From contig JBCCTH010000019.1 of assembly GCA_039198835.1 (NCBI GenBank), positions 1-22,384 on the forward strand: DNA of 22,384 nucleotides, given 5' to 3'. This document shows, piece after piece, positions 15,492-22,384 of this stretch (positions are counted from its first letter, which is position 1; the number at the start of each line of letters is the position of its first letter). Under the pieces are notes generated by a model. That model had not been told where the DNA came from, ran no database searches, and saw nothing but the letters and a program-made list of their open reading frames with translations. The position numbers were made by a program, and so were the translations under genes. This DNA comes from Shimia_B sp039198835. Lineage in GTDB: Bacteria > Pseudomonadota > Alphaproteobacteria > Rhodobacterales > Rhodobacteraceae.

Positions 15492-15770
15492 ATGACTGAA
15501 ACCGAATTGATGCTCAAAGGCTATGGCCTCACCACCGCCGAAATCTTCTATGGCCTGCCCGATCACCCAAGCGTGCTCAACACGTTCATCTGGCAAGACT
15601 ACGATCTTGCACCAGACCACCCGAAGCTCTTCGGGTTTATCGAGTTCTGGCAACGCGATATCGAGGGCCCGCTCAATTCAGTGCGCTTCACTCACCGCAA
15701 AATGATTTCTCCAGGCGAATGGCGCAGCGTCGTGGGCGAGTTCGGGCCCAGCGACTTGAGGGTGCATTAA
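15492..15770 (+). CDS. usg: Usg family protein
   Basis: This 92-residue protein matches the alphaproteobacterial Usg family from end to end: LKGYGLTTAEIFYGLPDHP, NTFIWQDYDLAPDHPKL, and FWQRDIEGPLNSVRFTH. The family is small, cytoplasmic and conserved in many alphaproteobacteria, but its biochemical role is unknown. Some databases label it tryptophan-synthase-related because of neighbours in other species, which I do not adopt. AGGAG six bases before the ATG is a strong ribosome site. It is divergent from gyrA with 194 bp between the starts and appears to be single-gene, followed by hairpin-forming sequence. Confidence 0.88.
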   Translation: MTETELMLKGYGLTTAEIFYGLPDHPSVLNTFIWQDYDLAPDHPKLFGFIEFWQRDIEGPLNSVRFTHRKMISPGEWRSVVGEFGPSDLRVH

Positions 15771-16091
15771 CCCTCAAAAAGCGCTGTCAAGATCGTGCAA
15801 GAAACCGGCCATACGCTCGGATGGCCGCCCGCAATCGTGAGCGGGCGGACTGGCGCGCAGGATAAGCAGCATGATGCTCTATTAGCTTTCGGAGAACGCC
15901 GAGCGAGGTGCATTAACGCATGGTTGCTTCCGCTATTCATACGAAGGCCGCTGCTGATCTGACGGGGAAACCTCCAGAAATTAACTCGTAAATTCGCCTG
16001 GAGGCGATCGAAAATATAACTTTAGGTTGAATTCAAAAATCCAGTCCCAATCTCTCTTTTGTTAACTGCCGCGAAACAATTGGGGAGGATT
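15771..16091. other. AT-richer gap after usg, with alternative hairpins
   Basis: No gene was recognised in these 321 bases, which become visibly AT-richer toward the right (AAATTAACTCG, AAAATATAAC). Two hairpins share three bases and cannot form together: CGGCCAT/ATGGCCG (15806-15812 with 15821-15827) and CCGCCCGC/GCGGGCGG (15825-15832 with 15841-15848). Neither is followed by a T run. The 11-mer GGTGCATTAAC at the end of usg (15761-15771) recurs at 15907-15917. The right part presumably holds the promoter of the next gene, but no clear -35/-10 pair was seen. Confidence 0.5.
15806..15848 (+). terminator. Two mutually exclusive hairpins downstream of usg
   Basis: A 7-bp stem (15806-15812/15821-15827, 8-base loop) and an 8-bp all-GC stem (15825-15832/15841-15848, loop AATCGTGA) overlap at 15825-15827. 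They may end usg transcription. The lack of a T run leaves their function open. Confidence 0.35.
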
Positions 16092-16814
16092 TTGAAGAGA
16101 CGATCATTTCTATTTGCTGCCTCGGCTCTGGTGGCCGTGCCACAGGCCGCCCAAGCCCACCCGGTTCTGTGGGCCATGCGCTTGGGGCTGAGAGCTCTTT
16201 CTCGCGGAAGCACAAGTAGGACGGTAACCCGAGGTGTCCTCGGCGGCGGAACTGCCGTCGCGGGCACACGGGTTTCCGCAAGCTCTGCGGCCCGCCAGTT
16301 TTTCTTACGGGCGCCGCGTCGAAGTGCGCGACACATCGCAGAGCGGCGCGCTTATGCCGTAAATCGCGCCCCTACCTATGCCAGTTTTAATCCTGACGCG
16401 GCCCGCCGCGCCCTGCGTATTATCAATCGAGCATGGGATTATTGGGATCTGGTGAATTCTCTGGCTGATCAACCCGTGGTGGATGCCGTTTGGCGCGCTG
16501 GCGGAGATACCATTGAGGCTGCCACTTTGGGCTATTACGCGATCTTGGACAATGACGACCATGATGCGGCTCTTGCGATGTGGATTGCGCCTGACCCGAA
16601 CAAATCGGCTTTCAGAGTAATTCGAAATCGTTTCAGGTCGGATTATCGACTGCGTTACATGGGCACGTCATATGCCCCAAGCGGCATGTTTGCGACGGCC
16701 GAAATCATCGTCGACGGCCGAAACGACAGAGAACCATGGCGGCGCTATCACCTCTATGTCCATTGGGCAAAGACAGACTTTGGGTGGCTCATTACCGATA
16801 TGGACGAAATCTAA
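16092..16814 (+). CDS. Exported protein of unknown function, probable Tat signal, NTF2-like tail
   Basis: I do not recognise this roughly 240-residue protein. From TTG 16092 it begins KRRSFLFAASALVAVPQAAQA, a twin-arginine-type signal (R-R-S-F-L) with a hydrophobic core and an AQA cleavage site after residue 22. A Ser/Thr/Arg-rich, very basic region follows to about residue 100. The last 100 or so residues (YYAILDNDDHDAALAMWIAPDP to the end) alternate like an NTF2/SnoaL-type domain: a helix with an acidic turn, then strands ending in FGWLITDMDEI. TTG 16059 is an equally open alternative start. GGGGAGG lies only three bases before 16092, so the start is uncertain. Its stop overlaps that of convergent dsbB by four bases. 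Confidence 0.6.
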   Translation: MKRRSFLFAASALVAVPQAAQAHPVLWAMRLGLRALSRGSTSRTVTRGVLGGGTAVAGTRVSASSAARQFFLRAPRRSARHIAERRAYAVNRAPTYASFNPDAARRALRIINRAWDYWDLVNSLADQPVVDAVWRAGGDTIEAATLGYYAILDNDDHDAALAMWIAPDPNKSAFRVIRNRFRSDYRLRYMGTSYAPSGMFATAEIIVDGRNDREPWRRYHLYVHWAKTDFGWLITDMDEI

Positions 16815-17293
16815 AGCGCTTGCTTTGCTTTCAGCCAAGCCGCAACCCAAACTGCCACCAAAGCGCAGCTCAGGATGGCGTTCCAGGTGGGCATCGAAAG
16901 CGCAAGGAATTGCCAGCTGATTTCGTCGCACATCACGACGCGGGCGGTGATCTCGGTGCTCAAGAGGTCGTCACCTGAGAGGCCCGAGAGGCCGGGGCCG
17001 CCCCCAGAGCAGCTTGACGGGCCCGGCCACCACTTTTGTTCGACACCCGAATGATAGAGGCCGAGCGCCGCTGTGGTGGCTGCCGAGGCCGCGCCCAGCC
17101 AGAGAAAGGCAGCAAGAGGCACGAGCATGAAAAGCGCGCCCGAGAGCGCTGCCGCGTAATGCGGCCAGCGCTGCCAATAGCACATTTTGCAAGGCGCATA
17201 GCCCAGATATTCGAAAACCAGCGCGCCTAGGATCAGCAGCGCCGAGCCCACAGCGGCGATCTGCGCGAGTGTGCGGCTTGACAGGCCCGCCAT
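16811..17293 (-). CDS. dsbB: Disulfide bond formation protein B (DsbB family)
   Basis: This 160-residue inner-membrane protein has four hydrophobic segments and both redox cysteine pairs of DsbB: Cys35/Cys38 in APCKMCYWQRWPHY, the first periplasmic loop, and Cys95/Cys122 in the long second loop between PGPSSCSGG and VVMCDEISW. DsbB re-oxidises DsbA and passes electrons to quinone. The second loop is Gly/Ser-rich, as in alphaproteobacterial members. The ATG overlaps the stop of the DedA-type gene (TAATG), so the two form an operon. No dsbA is in the window. Extra sequence open upstream lies inside the neighbouring gene and is not DsbB-like. Confidence 0.92.
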   Translation of the reverse strand: MAGLSSRTLAQIAAVGSALLILGALVFEYLGYAPCKMCYWQRWPHYAAALSGALFMLVPLAAFLWLGAASAATTAALGLYHSGVEQKWWPGPSSCSGGGPGLSGLSGDDLLSTEITARVVMCDEISWQFLALSMPTWNAILSCALVAVWVAAWLKAKQAL

Positions 17294-17871
17294 TACAGAT
17301 ACCGCAGGGCCACAAAGCCGCCAATGAGCAGCGCGCAAAACAGCGTGAACATGAGCCCGAGACGCTTTTCGATGAAATCGCGGATCGGTGCGCCGAAGTA
17401 ATAGAGCAGGCCCGCCACGACGAAAAAGCGCAAGCCGCGCGCGATGACAGAGGTGATCATGAAGGTCAGAAAGGGCATCGATGTCCAGCCGGACATGATC
17501 GTGATGACCTTGTAGGGGAAGGGCGTTACCCCAGCGATGAGAACAGCCCAAAAGCTGAAATCATTGAAGCGCGTGTTGAAGGCTTCCATCGATGCGCCCT
17601 TGCCCAGCGCCTCGAGAACAGGCTGACCCACGCTGTCATAGGCGAATGCGCCAATGGCATAGCCCGCCGCGCCGCCCGCCACCGAGGCCGCCGTTGCGAC
17701 TGCCGCGATCAGAAAGGCGCGCGCGGGCCGCGCGATGATCATGGGGATCATCAGCACATCGGGCGGGATCGGAAAAAAGCTCGATTCCGCGAAGGCCACC
17801 ACCGCGAGCACCCAGAGCGCTGCCGGGTGATCGGCCATTGAGAGGGTCCAGTCATAAAGGCGGCGGATCAT
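17293..17871 (-). CDS. DedA/YqaA-family inner-membrane protein
   Basis: This 192-residue polytopic protein has the DedA/VTT-like signature: FAESSFFPIPPDVLMIPM near the N-terminus, GAAGYAIGAFAYDSVG, and the re-entrant segment AGVTPFPYKVITIMSG. These proteins are linked to membrane homeostasis and, for some members, to undecaprenyl-phosphate or phospholipid flipping. The VTT-like assignment is family knowledge, not shown here. ATG 17871 is chosen because MIRRLYDWT is the usual family start. No clear ribosome site is visible, and a GTG at 17961 would overlap the divergent TRAP control region. It is translationally coupled to dsbB downstream. Confidence 0.87.
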   Translation of the reverse strand: MIRRLYDWTLSMADHPAALWVLAVVAFAESSFFPIPPDVLMIPMIIARPARAFLIAAVATAASVAGGAAGYAIGAFAYDSVGQPVLEALGKGASMEAFNTRFNDFSFWAVLIAGVTPFPYKVITIMSGWTSMPFLTFMITSVIARGLRFFVVAGLLYYFGAPIRDFIEKRLGLMFTLFCALLIGGFVALRYL

Positions 17872-17975
17872 GAGGGCGTTTGGCCACGAGGCGCGCGCCG
17901 GGTCAAGCCGGGTCACGCTTGTGGCTCCCCCTGAATGGGCGCTATGGGCAGCGCGCAACACTTTGGACGCCTTTT

Positions 17976-18554
17976 ATGCAGATCGCCCCGAGAGCCGAGC
18001 AACAGGCCGCGCGCATCGCGGCGGCGCTGGCGCGCGGGCTGGCCTATGCGGGCGGCGCGATCTTGATCGCTCTTGCGGTCTTGACGGTCGCGTCGATCCT
18101 TGGGCGCGCCATCAATGCCTGGGGCTTCGGCGCCATCGCGGGCGATTATGAGCTTGTGGAGGCGGGCATTGCAGTGGCTGTCTTCGCCTTCTTGCCCTGG
18201 TGTCAGCTTGAACGCGGGCATGTGACAGTTGATATCGTCGCTGACGGGCTGGGGCGGCGGGGCAGAGAGGCCCTGACGCTGGTCGGCAACATGGCGCTCG
18301 CAGCGCTCGCCTTCCTCATCGTTTGGCGGCTCTATCTCGGCTTCGGCGAGAAGTTCCCCTATTTTTCTGAGGCCTCGCGCGACAGGCTGGGCATGGGGTT
18401 CAAACCGTTTTTCCCGGAAACGACCTTTGAACTCGAGCTCCCGATCTGGGTTCCGTTTGGCCTTTCTTTGATCGGCGCGGCTGCGTTTTTGATCGTCGCG
18501 CTCTACACCGTTTGGCGCGATTGGAACGCGCTCTTTGCGGCGGGCGAACCTTGA
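17976..18554 (+). CDS. TRAP transporter small membrane subunit (DctQ type)
   Basis: This 192-residue protein has four hydrophobic segments. The core LTVASILGRAI followed by YELVEAGIAVAVFAFLPWCQLERGHVTVDI is the DctQ signature, and it ends with a helix leading to WRDW. It pairs with the large subunit to import a carboxylate-like solute with sodium. ATG 17976 begins a plausible short cytoplasmic N-terminus, and the sequence open upstream does not look like protein. The stop overlaps the next start as TTGA. The first periplasmic and cytoplasmic loops are somewhat longer than in short DctQ proteins (KFPYFSEASRDRLGMGFKPF). Confidence 0.88.
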   Translation: MQIAPRAEQQAARIAAALARGLAYAGGAILIALAVLTVASILGRAINAWGFGAIAGDYELVEAGIAVAVFAFLPWCQLERGHVTVDIVADGLGRRGREALTLVGNMALAALAFLIVWRLYLGFGEKFPYFSEASRDRLGMGFKPFFPETTFELELPIWVPFGLSLIGAAAFLIVALYTVWRDWNALFAAGEP

Positions 18555-19909
18555 GCGGCGCAGAGATCGCGCTCATTGGGTTCGGCTTTTTGCTGGCGGC
18601 GATTTTTGCGCGCGTGCCGATTGCCGTTGCGATGGCGGCAACCGGGTTTTTGGGGGTTTGGGTCTTGCGCGGGTCGCCCGCCGCGCCGCTCGCGCAGCTC
18701 AAAACGCTCACCTACGATACATTCTCAAGCTACTCGCTCTCGATCATCCCGCTCTTTTTACTCATGGGGCAACTCGCGACAAAATCGGGGATGTCGTCTG
18801 CGCTTTTCAAGGCCGCGCAAGATTGGCTCGGGCATCGGAAGGGTGGCGTGGCGATGGCGGCTCTTGGGGCCTGCGCGGGCTTCGGCGCGGTATGCGGCTC
18901 GTCCCTTGCGACGGCCTCAACCATGGGGCAGGTCGCTCTCCCCGAGATGCGCAGGCGCGGATATTCCGACGATTTGAGCACGGGCGCCTTGGCGGCGGGT
19001 GGGACGCTGGGCATCTTGATCCCGCCGTCGATCATCTTGGTGCTCTACGCGATCCTGACCGAGCAAAACATCGTCAAGATGTTTCTGGCGGCGCTCATCC
19101 CCGGCCTCTTGGCGACACTGGGATACATCCTTGTCGTCGCGGTTTATGTGCGCCTAAAGCCCGCCTCGGCGCAGACGGGCGCGCGCACCCCCTACAAGGA
19201 CCGGCTCAAGAGCCTGCGCGCGACATGGCCTGTCTTCGTGATCTTCGGCCTCGTCATGTATGGGATCGCGGGGGATTGGAACTGGGCGAGCCCCGGGCCC
19301 GATGCTCTTTTCACGCCCACAGAAGGCGCGGCGGTCGGCGCGCTTTTAACCGGGCTTTACGGTGCTGTGACGCGCAAGCTGGGTTGGTCTGAGCTGAAAG
19401 AGAGCATTCTGGCGACGGCGAAAGCAACGGGAATGATCTTTTTCATCGTTTTCGGTGCCGCGCTCTTCAATACGTTTCTCGCCTTCTCACAGGCGCCGCA
19501 AATGCTTGCGAGTTGGGTGAGCGCGCAAGATATCGCGCCATACACGATCCTTTTTGCGATGCTTTTTGCTTATCTGATCTTCGGCTGCGTCATGGATTCA
19601 CTCTCGATGATTTTGCTGACAGTCCCGATCTTTTTTCCAATCATTTCAGCGCTCGATTTTGGCCTGAGCGCTGAGGAAACGGCGATCTGGTTTGGCATTT
19701 TGGCGCTCGTTGTCGTGGAGATCGGGCTCATCACCCCGCCCGTGGGGCTCAATCTCTTCATCATCAACGGGCTGGCAAAGGACATTCCCATGACCAAGAC
19801 CTATCGCGGGGTTTTGCCGTTCGTGGCGTCTGATTTTGTGCGCGTGCTCCTTCTGGTAAGCTTTCCGGGCATCGCGCTCTGGCTGGTTCAAACGGCCTTC
19901 GGGAGCTGA
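18551..19909 (+). CDS. TRAP transporter large membrane subunit (DctM type)
   Basis: This 452-residue protein with about a dozen hydrophobic segments is the translocation subunit of a TRAP transporter. Typical DctM stretches are present: FARVPIAVAMAATGFLGV, SIIPLFLLMGQLA, GFGAVCGSSLATASTMGQVALPEM, GTLGILIPPSIILVLYA and GLITPPVGLNLFIING. The start is a TTG sharing two bases with the DctQ stop (TTGA), implying translational coupling; the longer upstream frame lies inside dctQ. No DctP-type solute-binding gene is in the window, so the substrate is open. It may lie elsewhere or upstream of another pair. C4-dicarboxylate specificity should not be assumed. Confidence 0.93.
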   Translation: MSGAEIALIGFGFLLAAIFARVPIAVAMAATGFLGVWVLRGSPAAPLAQLKTLTYDTFSSYSLSIIPLFLLMGQLATKSGMSSALFKAAQDWLGHRKGGVAMAALGACAGFGAVCGSSLATASTMGQVALPEMRRRGYSDDLSTGALAAGGTLGILIPPSIILVLYAILTEQNIVKMFLAALIPGLLATLGYILVVAVYVRLKPASAQTGARTPYKDRLKSLRATWPVFVIFGLVMYGIAGDWNWASPGPDALFTPTEGAAVGALLTGLYGAVTRKLGWSELKESILATAKATGMIFFIVFGAALFNTFLAFSQAPQMLASWVSAQDIAPYTILFAMLFAYLIFGCVMDSLSMILLTVPIFFPIISALDFGLSAEETAIWFGILALVVVEIGLITPPVGLNLFIINGLAKDIPMTKTYRGVLPFVASDFVRVLLLVSFPGIALWLVQTAFGS

Positions 19910-19976
19910 CCCGCCAGCCGTGACCTCTCACAAGGTCGTAATGCCGCTTGGAAGGCCCTCGCCCGGCGATACGCGC

Positions 19977-20005
19977 TTGACCGCGTGCGCGCGGCGATTT
20001 AGGCG
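19977..20005 (+). promoter_or_regulatory. Candidate promoter of tRNA-Leu
   Basis: TTGACC (19977-19982) is a good -35 and lies 17 bases before TAGGCG (20000-20005), a weak -10. The start of the mature tRNA is nine bases further on. GC-rich sequence between the -10 and the start is common in stable-RNA promoters. This is a pattern call only. Confidence 0.35.
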
Positions 20006-20014
20006 CACGAGGCG

Positions 20015-20100
20015 GCCCAAGTGGCGGAATGGTAGACGCAGGGGATTCAAAATCCCCCGCCTTCACGGGCGTGAGAGTTCGAGTCTCTCCTTGGGCACCA
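20015..20100 (+). tRNA. tRNA-Leu (anticodon CAA)
   Basis: The acceptor arms GCCCAAG (20015-20021) and CTTGGGC (20090-20096) pair perfectly, followed by discriminator A and an encoded CCA (20098-20100). The anticodon stem GGGGA/TCCCC (20041-20045 and 20053-20057) encloses TTCAAAA, with anticodon CAA at 20048-20050, reading UUG codons. The TGGTAGACGCA D-arm and GAGAGTTCGAGTCTCTC T-arm are normal. The long variable arm (CGCCTTCACGGGCG) makes it a class II tRNA, as expected for leucine. UUG is used often in these genes. Confidence 0.97.
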
Positions 20101-20253
20101 TCCTTCAACACACTGAAATCATTTGACGGATGCGCGTTTTCACGAGCCTCTCACGCCAAGTATTGCTTGATTAAATTACGGCTCGCCAATTCAGGTCTGC
20201 TTCTGCCATACTAGCACGAGAGGTGGAGTGTTTTTTGAGATCGGGGATTGGGG

Positions 20254-21885
20254 ATGGAAGGGCCAGCGGCAAAGCCAGCCCGCGACTGGGCATTTTCAAT
20301 TGCCGTTCGCGGCCCTTTCTATGTCCGAACGGCAACGGGGAAAGATAAGACACCCGACAATCAAAAAGAGCGCGCGATCCTTGCGATTTTGGCGCTCGCG
20401 CCCGAGCGGCGACAATCGAGGGCGGCCCTCCAAGCTCGGTTATGGTCTGAAAGCCCTCCTGAAAAAGCATCTGCAAATCTGCGCCGCGCGCTTTCAAATC
20501 TCAGGAAAAGATATGGCGAGGGGTCAGAGCTCTTCATGGCGGGTCGGAGCGAAGTTGCGCTCGCGCCCAATGTGTTTGTTGATTTCAAGCCCGAACTCGT
20601 GCCGCAGAGCGAGCTCCTTGAGTTGGTCGCGGCCCGCGATCCCGCCTTTGAGGACTGGCTGCGCGATCTTCGCCAGGCGGACCATCACGGGGCGAAGCCA
20701 AAGATCATTGAACCCCTGCAACCGTTTTCCAGCGCCTCGACGGGTGGCAAAACGATCATCATCATTCGCACAGCCACAAAGCAAGACACCGCCGATGGTG
20801 ACTTCTTTGAAACCTTGATGATCGATGTTTTGTCGGCCCGCCTTCAGGCTGAGGGCGCTGATGAGATCTATGCCGGGGTCGAGCCTGACCCAGAGCGGCT
20901 CAATCGCGCGACAACGTTCGTCCATTTCGAGATGCGATCTGTCCTTGATGCCGGGTATTGGAGCGTTCATTTGCGGGCACTCGCCGATCATGAGCGGCGG
21001 TTCTTGTGGTCTGGAAGACTGCAACTTCCGTTTGATGCCAACAGGTTGGCGAGCGGTCTTGATGCTCAGGCCTTCGCATCGCGCGCGCTCAGCCAGATCT
21101 TGTTGCGCTTCCATGCGTTTCGCCAGGTCAATCAATCTCCGCTCATGATCATGCAGCGCGCCGCCGCGCGGCTTTATCACCCCGAAAAAGAGCTGTTTTT
21201 GCGTGCCGAAGAAGAACTCGAGCGGCTATCCACAGGCGAGGCGGCCGCAGTGGCGCTCGGATGGCGCGCCTTTGCCAAGATCGCGCGGCGCATCGAATTT
21301 TCAGAGACAGAGGCCAGCGAGGCCGCCGAAGGCCTCATCAACGAGGGCCTTGCAAAGCGCCCCGGCAACGCGCTTGTGGCGGCGCTGGCCTCTCGTGTGG
21401 CGCTCGATGTCAGTGGAGATCTGGATCGCTCGGCGCATTTCGCCCGTGCAGCGCTTGAGTCCGATAGCGGCAACCCTTACGCCTTGAAGGCCATGTCGCG
21501 CGCGCTTTTGATGGATGGAAAAGCCAGCGAGGCCCATCGCCATGCGCTCATGGCGCGCCGGGTCGCTGACGGGCTGCCCCATGTTTATGCGTGGGATTGT
21601 GAGGTGGGGCTCACGGCGCTGGCCGAAGGCGATTATCGCGCAGCCTATGAAGCCATGCGCGAGGCGCACCGTCATAAGCCAACCCATCGCGCTTCGCTGC
21701 GTTACCTGGCGGCGACAGCTATCCTCATCGGCGAGAAGGAGGCTGCAAAGCAGGCGACAGCGCGCCTCGCGCGCCTTGAGCCGGGCTTTCGCATCAGCGA
21801 TTTGGGGCGCCCCGATTATCCGGTGGCGACGCTAAGGCGTTTGGGTTTGGCGGGCGAGATGCCGGGCGCGGAGCCCGGCACCTGA
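20254..21885 (+). CDS. SARP-like winged-helix regulator with TPR-type C-terminus
   Basis: This 543-residue protein begins with an OmpR/SARP-like winged-helix domain (about residues 15-105): FSIAVRGPFYVRT, a recognition region RAILAILALAPERRQSRAALQARLW, and PEKASANLRRALSNLRKRYGE. A middle part of about 200 residues contains a strand-rich segment (KTIIIIRTATK) like the nucleotide-free cores of similar regulators. The C-terminal third consists of tandem helical TPR-like repeats (ALASRVALDVSGDLDRSAHF, PYALKAMSRALLMDGKASEAH, CEVGLTALAEGDYRAAYEAM). It is probably a cytoplasmic transcription factor with an unknown signal. ATG 20254 follows GGGGA at six bases; TTG 20248 is an alternative. It converges on the protease-like gene. 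Confidence 0.75.
   Translation: MEGPAAKPARDWAFSIAVRGPFYVRTATGKDKTPDNQKERAILAILALAPERRQSRAALQARLWSESPPEKASANLRRALSNLRKRYGEGSELFMAGRSEVALAPNVFVDFKPELVPQSELLELVAARDPAFEDWLRDLRQADHHGAKPKIIEPLQPFSSASTGGKTIIIIRTATKQDTADGDFFETLMIDVLSARLQAEGADEIYAGVEPDPERLNRATTFVHFEMRSVLDAGYWSVHLRALADHERRFLWSGRLQLPFDANRLASGLDAQAFASRALSQILLRFHAFRQVNQSPLMIMQRAAARLYHPEKELFLRAEEELERLSTGEAAAVALGWRAFAKIARRIEFSETEASEAAEGLINEGLAKRPGNALVAALASRVALDVSGDLDRSAHFARAALESDSGNPYALKAMSRALLMDGKASEAHRHALMARRVADGLPHVYAWDCEVGLTALAEGDYRAAYEAMREAHRHKPTHRASLRYLAATAILIGEKEAAKQATARLARLEPGFRISDLGRPDYPVATLRRLGLAGEMPGAEPGT
21860..21880. terminator. Hairpin at the end of the regulator gene
   Basis: TGCCGGGC (21860-21867) and GCCCGGCA (21873-21880) form a perfect 8-bp stem with loop GCGGA, ending three bases before the stop of the regulator. 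The convergent gene ends 24 bases further. A strong T run is lacking, so it is a weak intrinsic terminator or a bidirectional element. Confidence 0.45.
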
Positions 21886-21903
21886 GGTTTGCAGCGTCGC
21901 GCG

Positions 21904-22384
21904 CTATCCCGTTGGGCTTGGGTTCCCCGCGGCAATGCGACCCGTCTCTATGGCGGCTGCGAGCGACGTTCCCGCGGCGCGGAAGCGCTGGGGGCCGCCA
22001 TTGCCGAGCACGGCGCGACCGTCACGGGCATGTCGCGGCAACTGATTGCGGGGGGTGCCTTTTGCGGCGGGTGCGGCGAGGTCTGTCGATGCCGACGCTG
22101 TGCCTCCAGTGCCGAGTTGCCCCGCGTAAGGCGCGAGCGCGCCACCGACATTCGCGGTCACCGTGACAAAGCCCGGGGCCAAAGACGTCGCCAGAACAGA
22201 GGCTGTGCCCGTGCGGCTGACGCTTGAGAGGCGCGCCCCTGATACGTTGAGCGCATCATCAAGCGCGGGATATCCCAACGCATCGGCACCGCGATAGCCC
22301 GCATCATCAAACCAGGATGATCGGAATGGCTTGCCTGGGTCTCCTTCAAAGCCGGTATGGTCACGCAAGACCCAGAGATCAGCG
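21904..22384 (-). CDS. C-terminal part of a possible subtilisin-like (S8) peptidase, cut by the window edge
   Basis: The frame is open from the right edge and ends at TAG (21906-21904), giving about 159 residues of the C-terminal part; the start is outside the window. It reads DLWVLRDHTGFEGDP, SSWFDDAGYRG and SVSRTGTASVLATSLAPGFVTVTANVGG, a Gly/Ala/Ser/Thr-rich, exported-protein-like composition. AAGTSLAAAIETGRIAAG near the end resembles the catalytic-serine G-T-S-x-A-A-P block of subtilases, but the proline is Ala and only about 20 residues follow. I read it as a subtilisin-like peptidase at low to moderate confidence; the catalytic Asp and His would lie beyond the edge. Codon use fits real coding sequence. 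Confidence 0.5.
   Translation of the reverse strand, partial: ADLWVLRDHTGFEGDPGKPFRSSWFDDAGYRGADALGYPALDDALNVSGARLSSVSRTGTASVLATSLAPGFVTVTANVGGALAPYAGQLGTGGTASASTDLAAPAAKGTPRNQLPRHARDGRAVLGNGGPQRFRAAGTSLAAAIETGRIAAGNPSPTG

Noticed and set aside
20015..20250. Genomic island attachment site at tRNA-Leu
   Set aside because: No integrase and no repeat of the tRNA 3' end was seen within the window.

Overview
The window is a densely packed chromosomal segment of an alphaproteobacterium, most likely of the Rhodobacterales (Rhodobacteraceae-like). Three things suggest this: the order rplU-rpmA-acetyltransferases-obgE-proB-proA-chpT, the presence of ChpT and a perfect CtrA-type box, and markers such as Usg, an alphaproteobacterial-type heme A synthase and an olsB-olsA pair. 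It is GC-rich, with many 1-13 bp gene overlaps and several TTG or GTG starts. No insertion sequence, integrase, phage gene or CRISPR array was seen, so it reads as core genome with a few lineage-specific genes.

Layout. Positions 1-407 hold the end of rplU, all of rpmA and a good intrinsic terminator. Positions 428-2078 hold a translationally coupled acetyltransferase / LysE-family exporter / acetyltransferase cassette. Positions 2127-5513 hold obgE, proB and proA: a ribosome-associated GTPase followed by the first two enzymes of proline synthesis. Positions 5514-5841 have no convincing gene but contain a 14-bp tandem duplication and coding-like fragments. chpT (minus strand, 5842-6465) is divergent from olsB-olsA (ornithine lipid synthesis), and a TTAA-N7-TTAA CtrA-like box lies between them. 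A ThiE-like protein with a degraded active site (minus) converges on olsA and is divergent from a TrmJ-type RNA methyltransferase. ctaA and an M32 carboxypeptidase follow on the plus strand.

Two perfect back-to-back hairpins separate the carboxypeptidase from convergent gyrA (12568-15297, minus), whose quinolone-determining region carries Gly where E. coli has Ser83. usg diverges from gyrA. It is followed by an AT-richer gap with two mutually exclusive hairpins and then a probably Tat-exported protein of unknown function with an NTF2-like tail. On the minus strand follow dsbB and a DedA/YqaA-type membrane protein, divergent from a TRAP transporter pair (small and large membrane subunits, no binding protein in view). 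A tRNA-Leu(CAA) comes next, then a SARP-like winged-helix/TPR regulator. The window ends with the 3' part of a minus-strand gene that may be a subtilisin-like peptidase.

No clearly new multi-gene system is evident. The strongest leads are the CtrA-like box between chpT and olsB, the ThiE-like protein lacking catalytic residues, the unrecognised exported protein, the twin hairpins, and the regulator/protease-like pair at the right edge.
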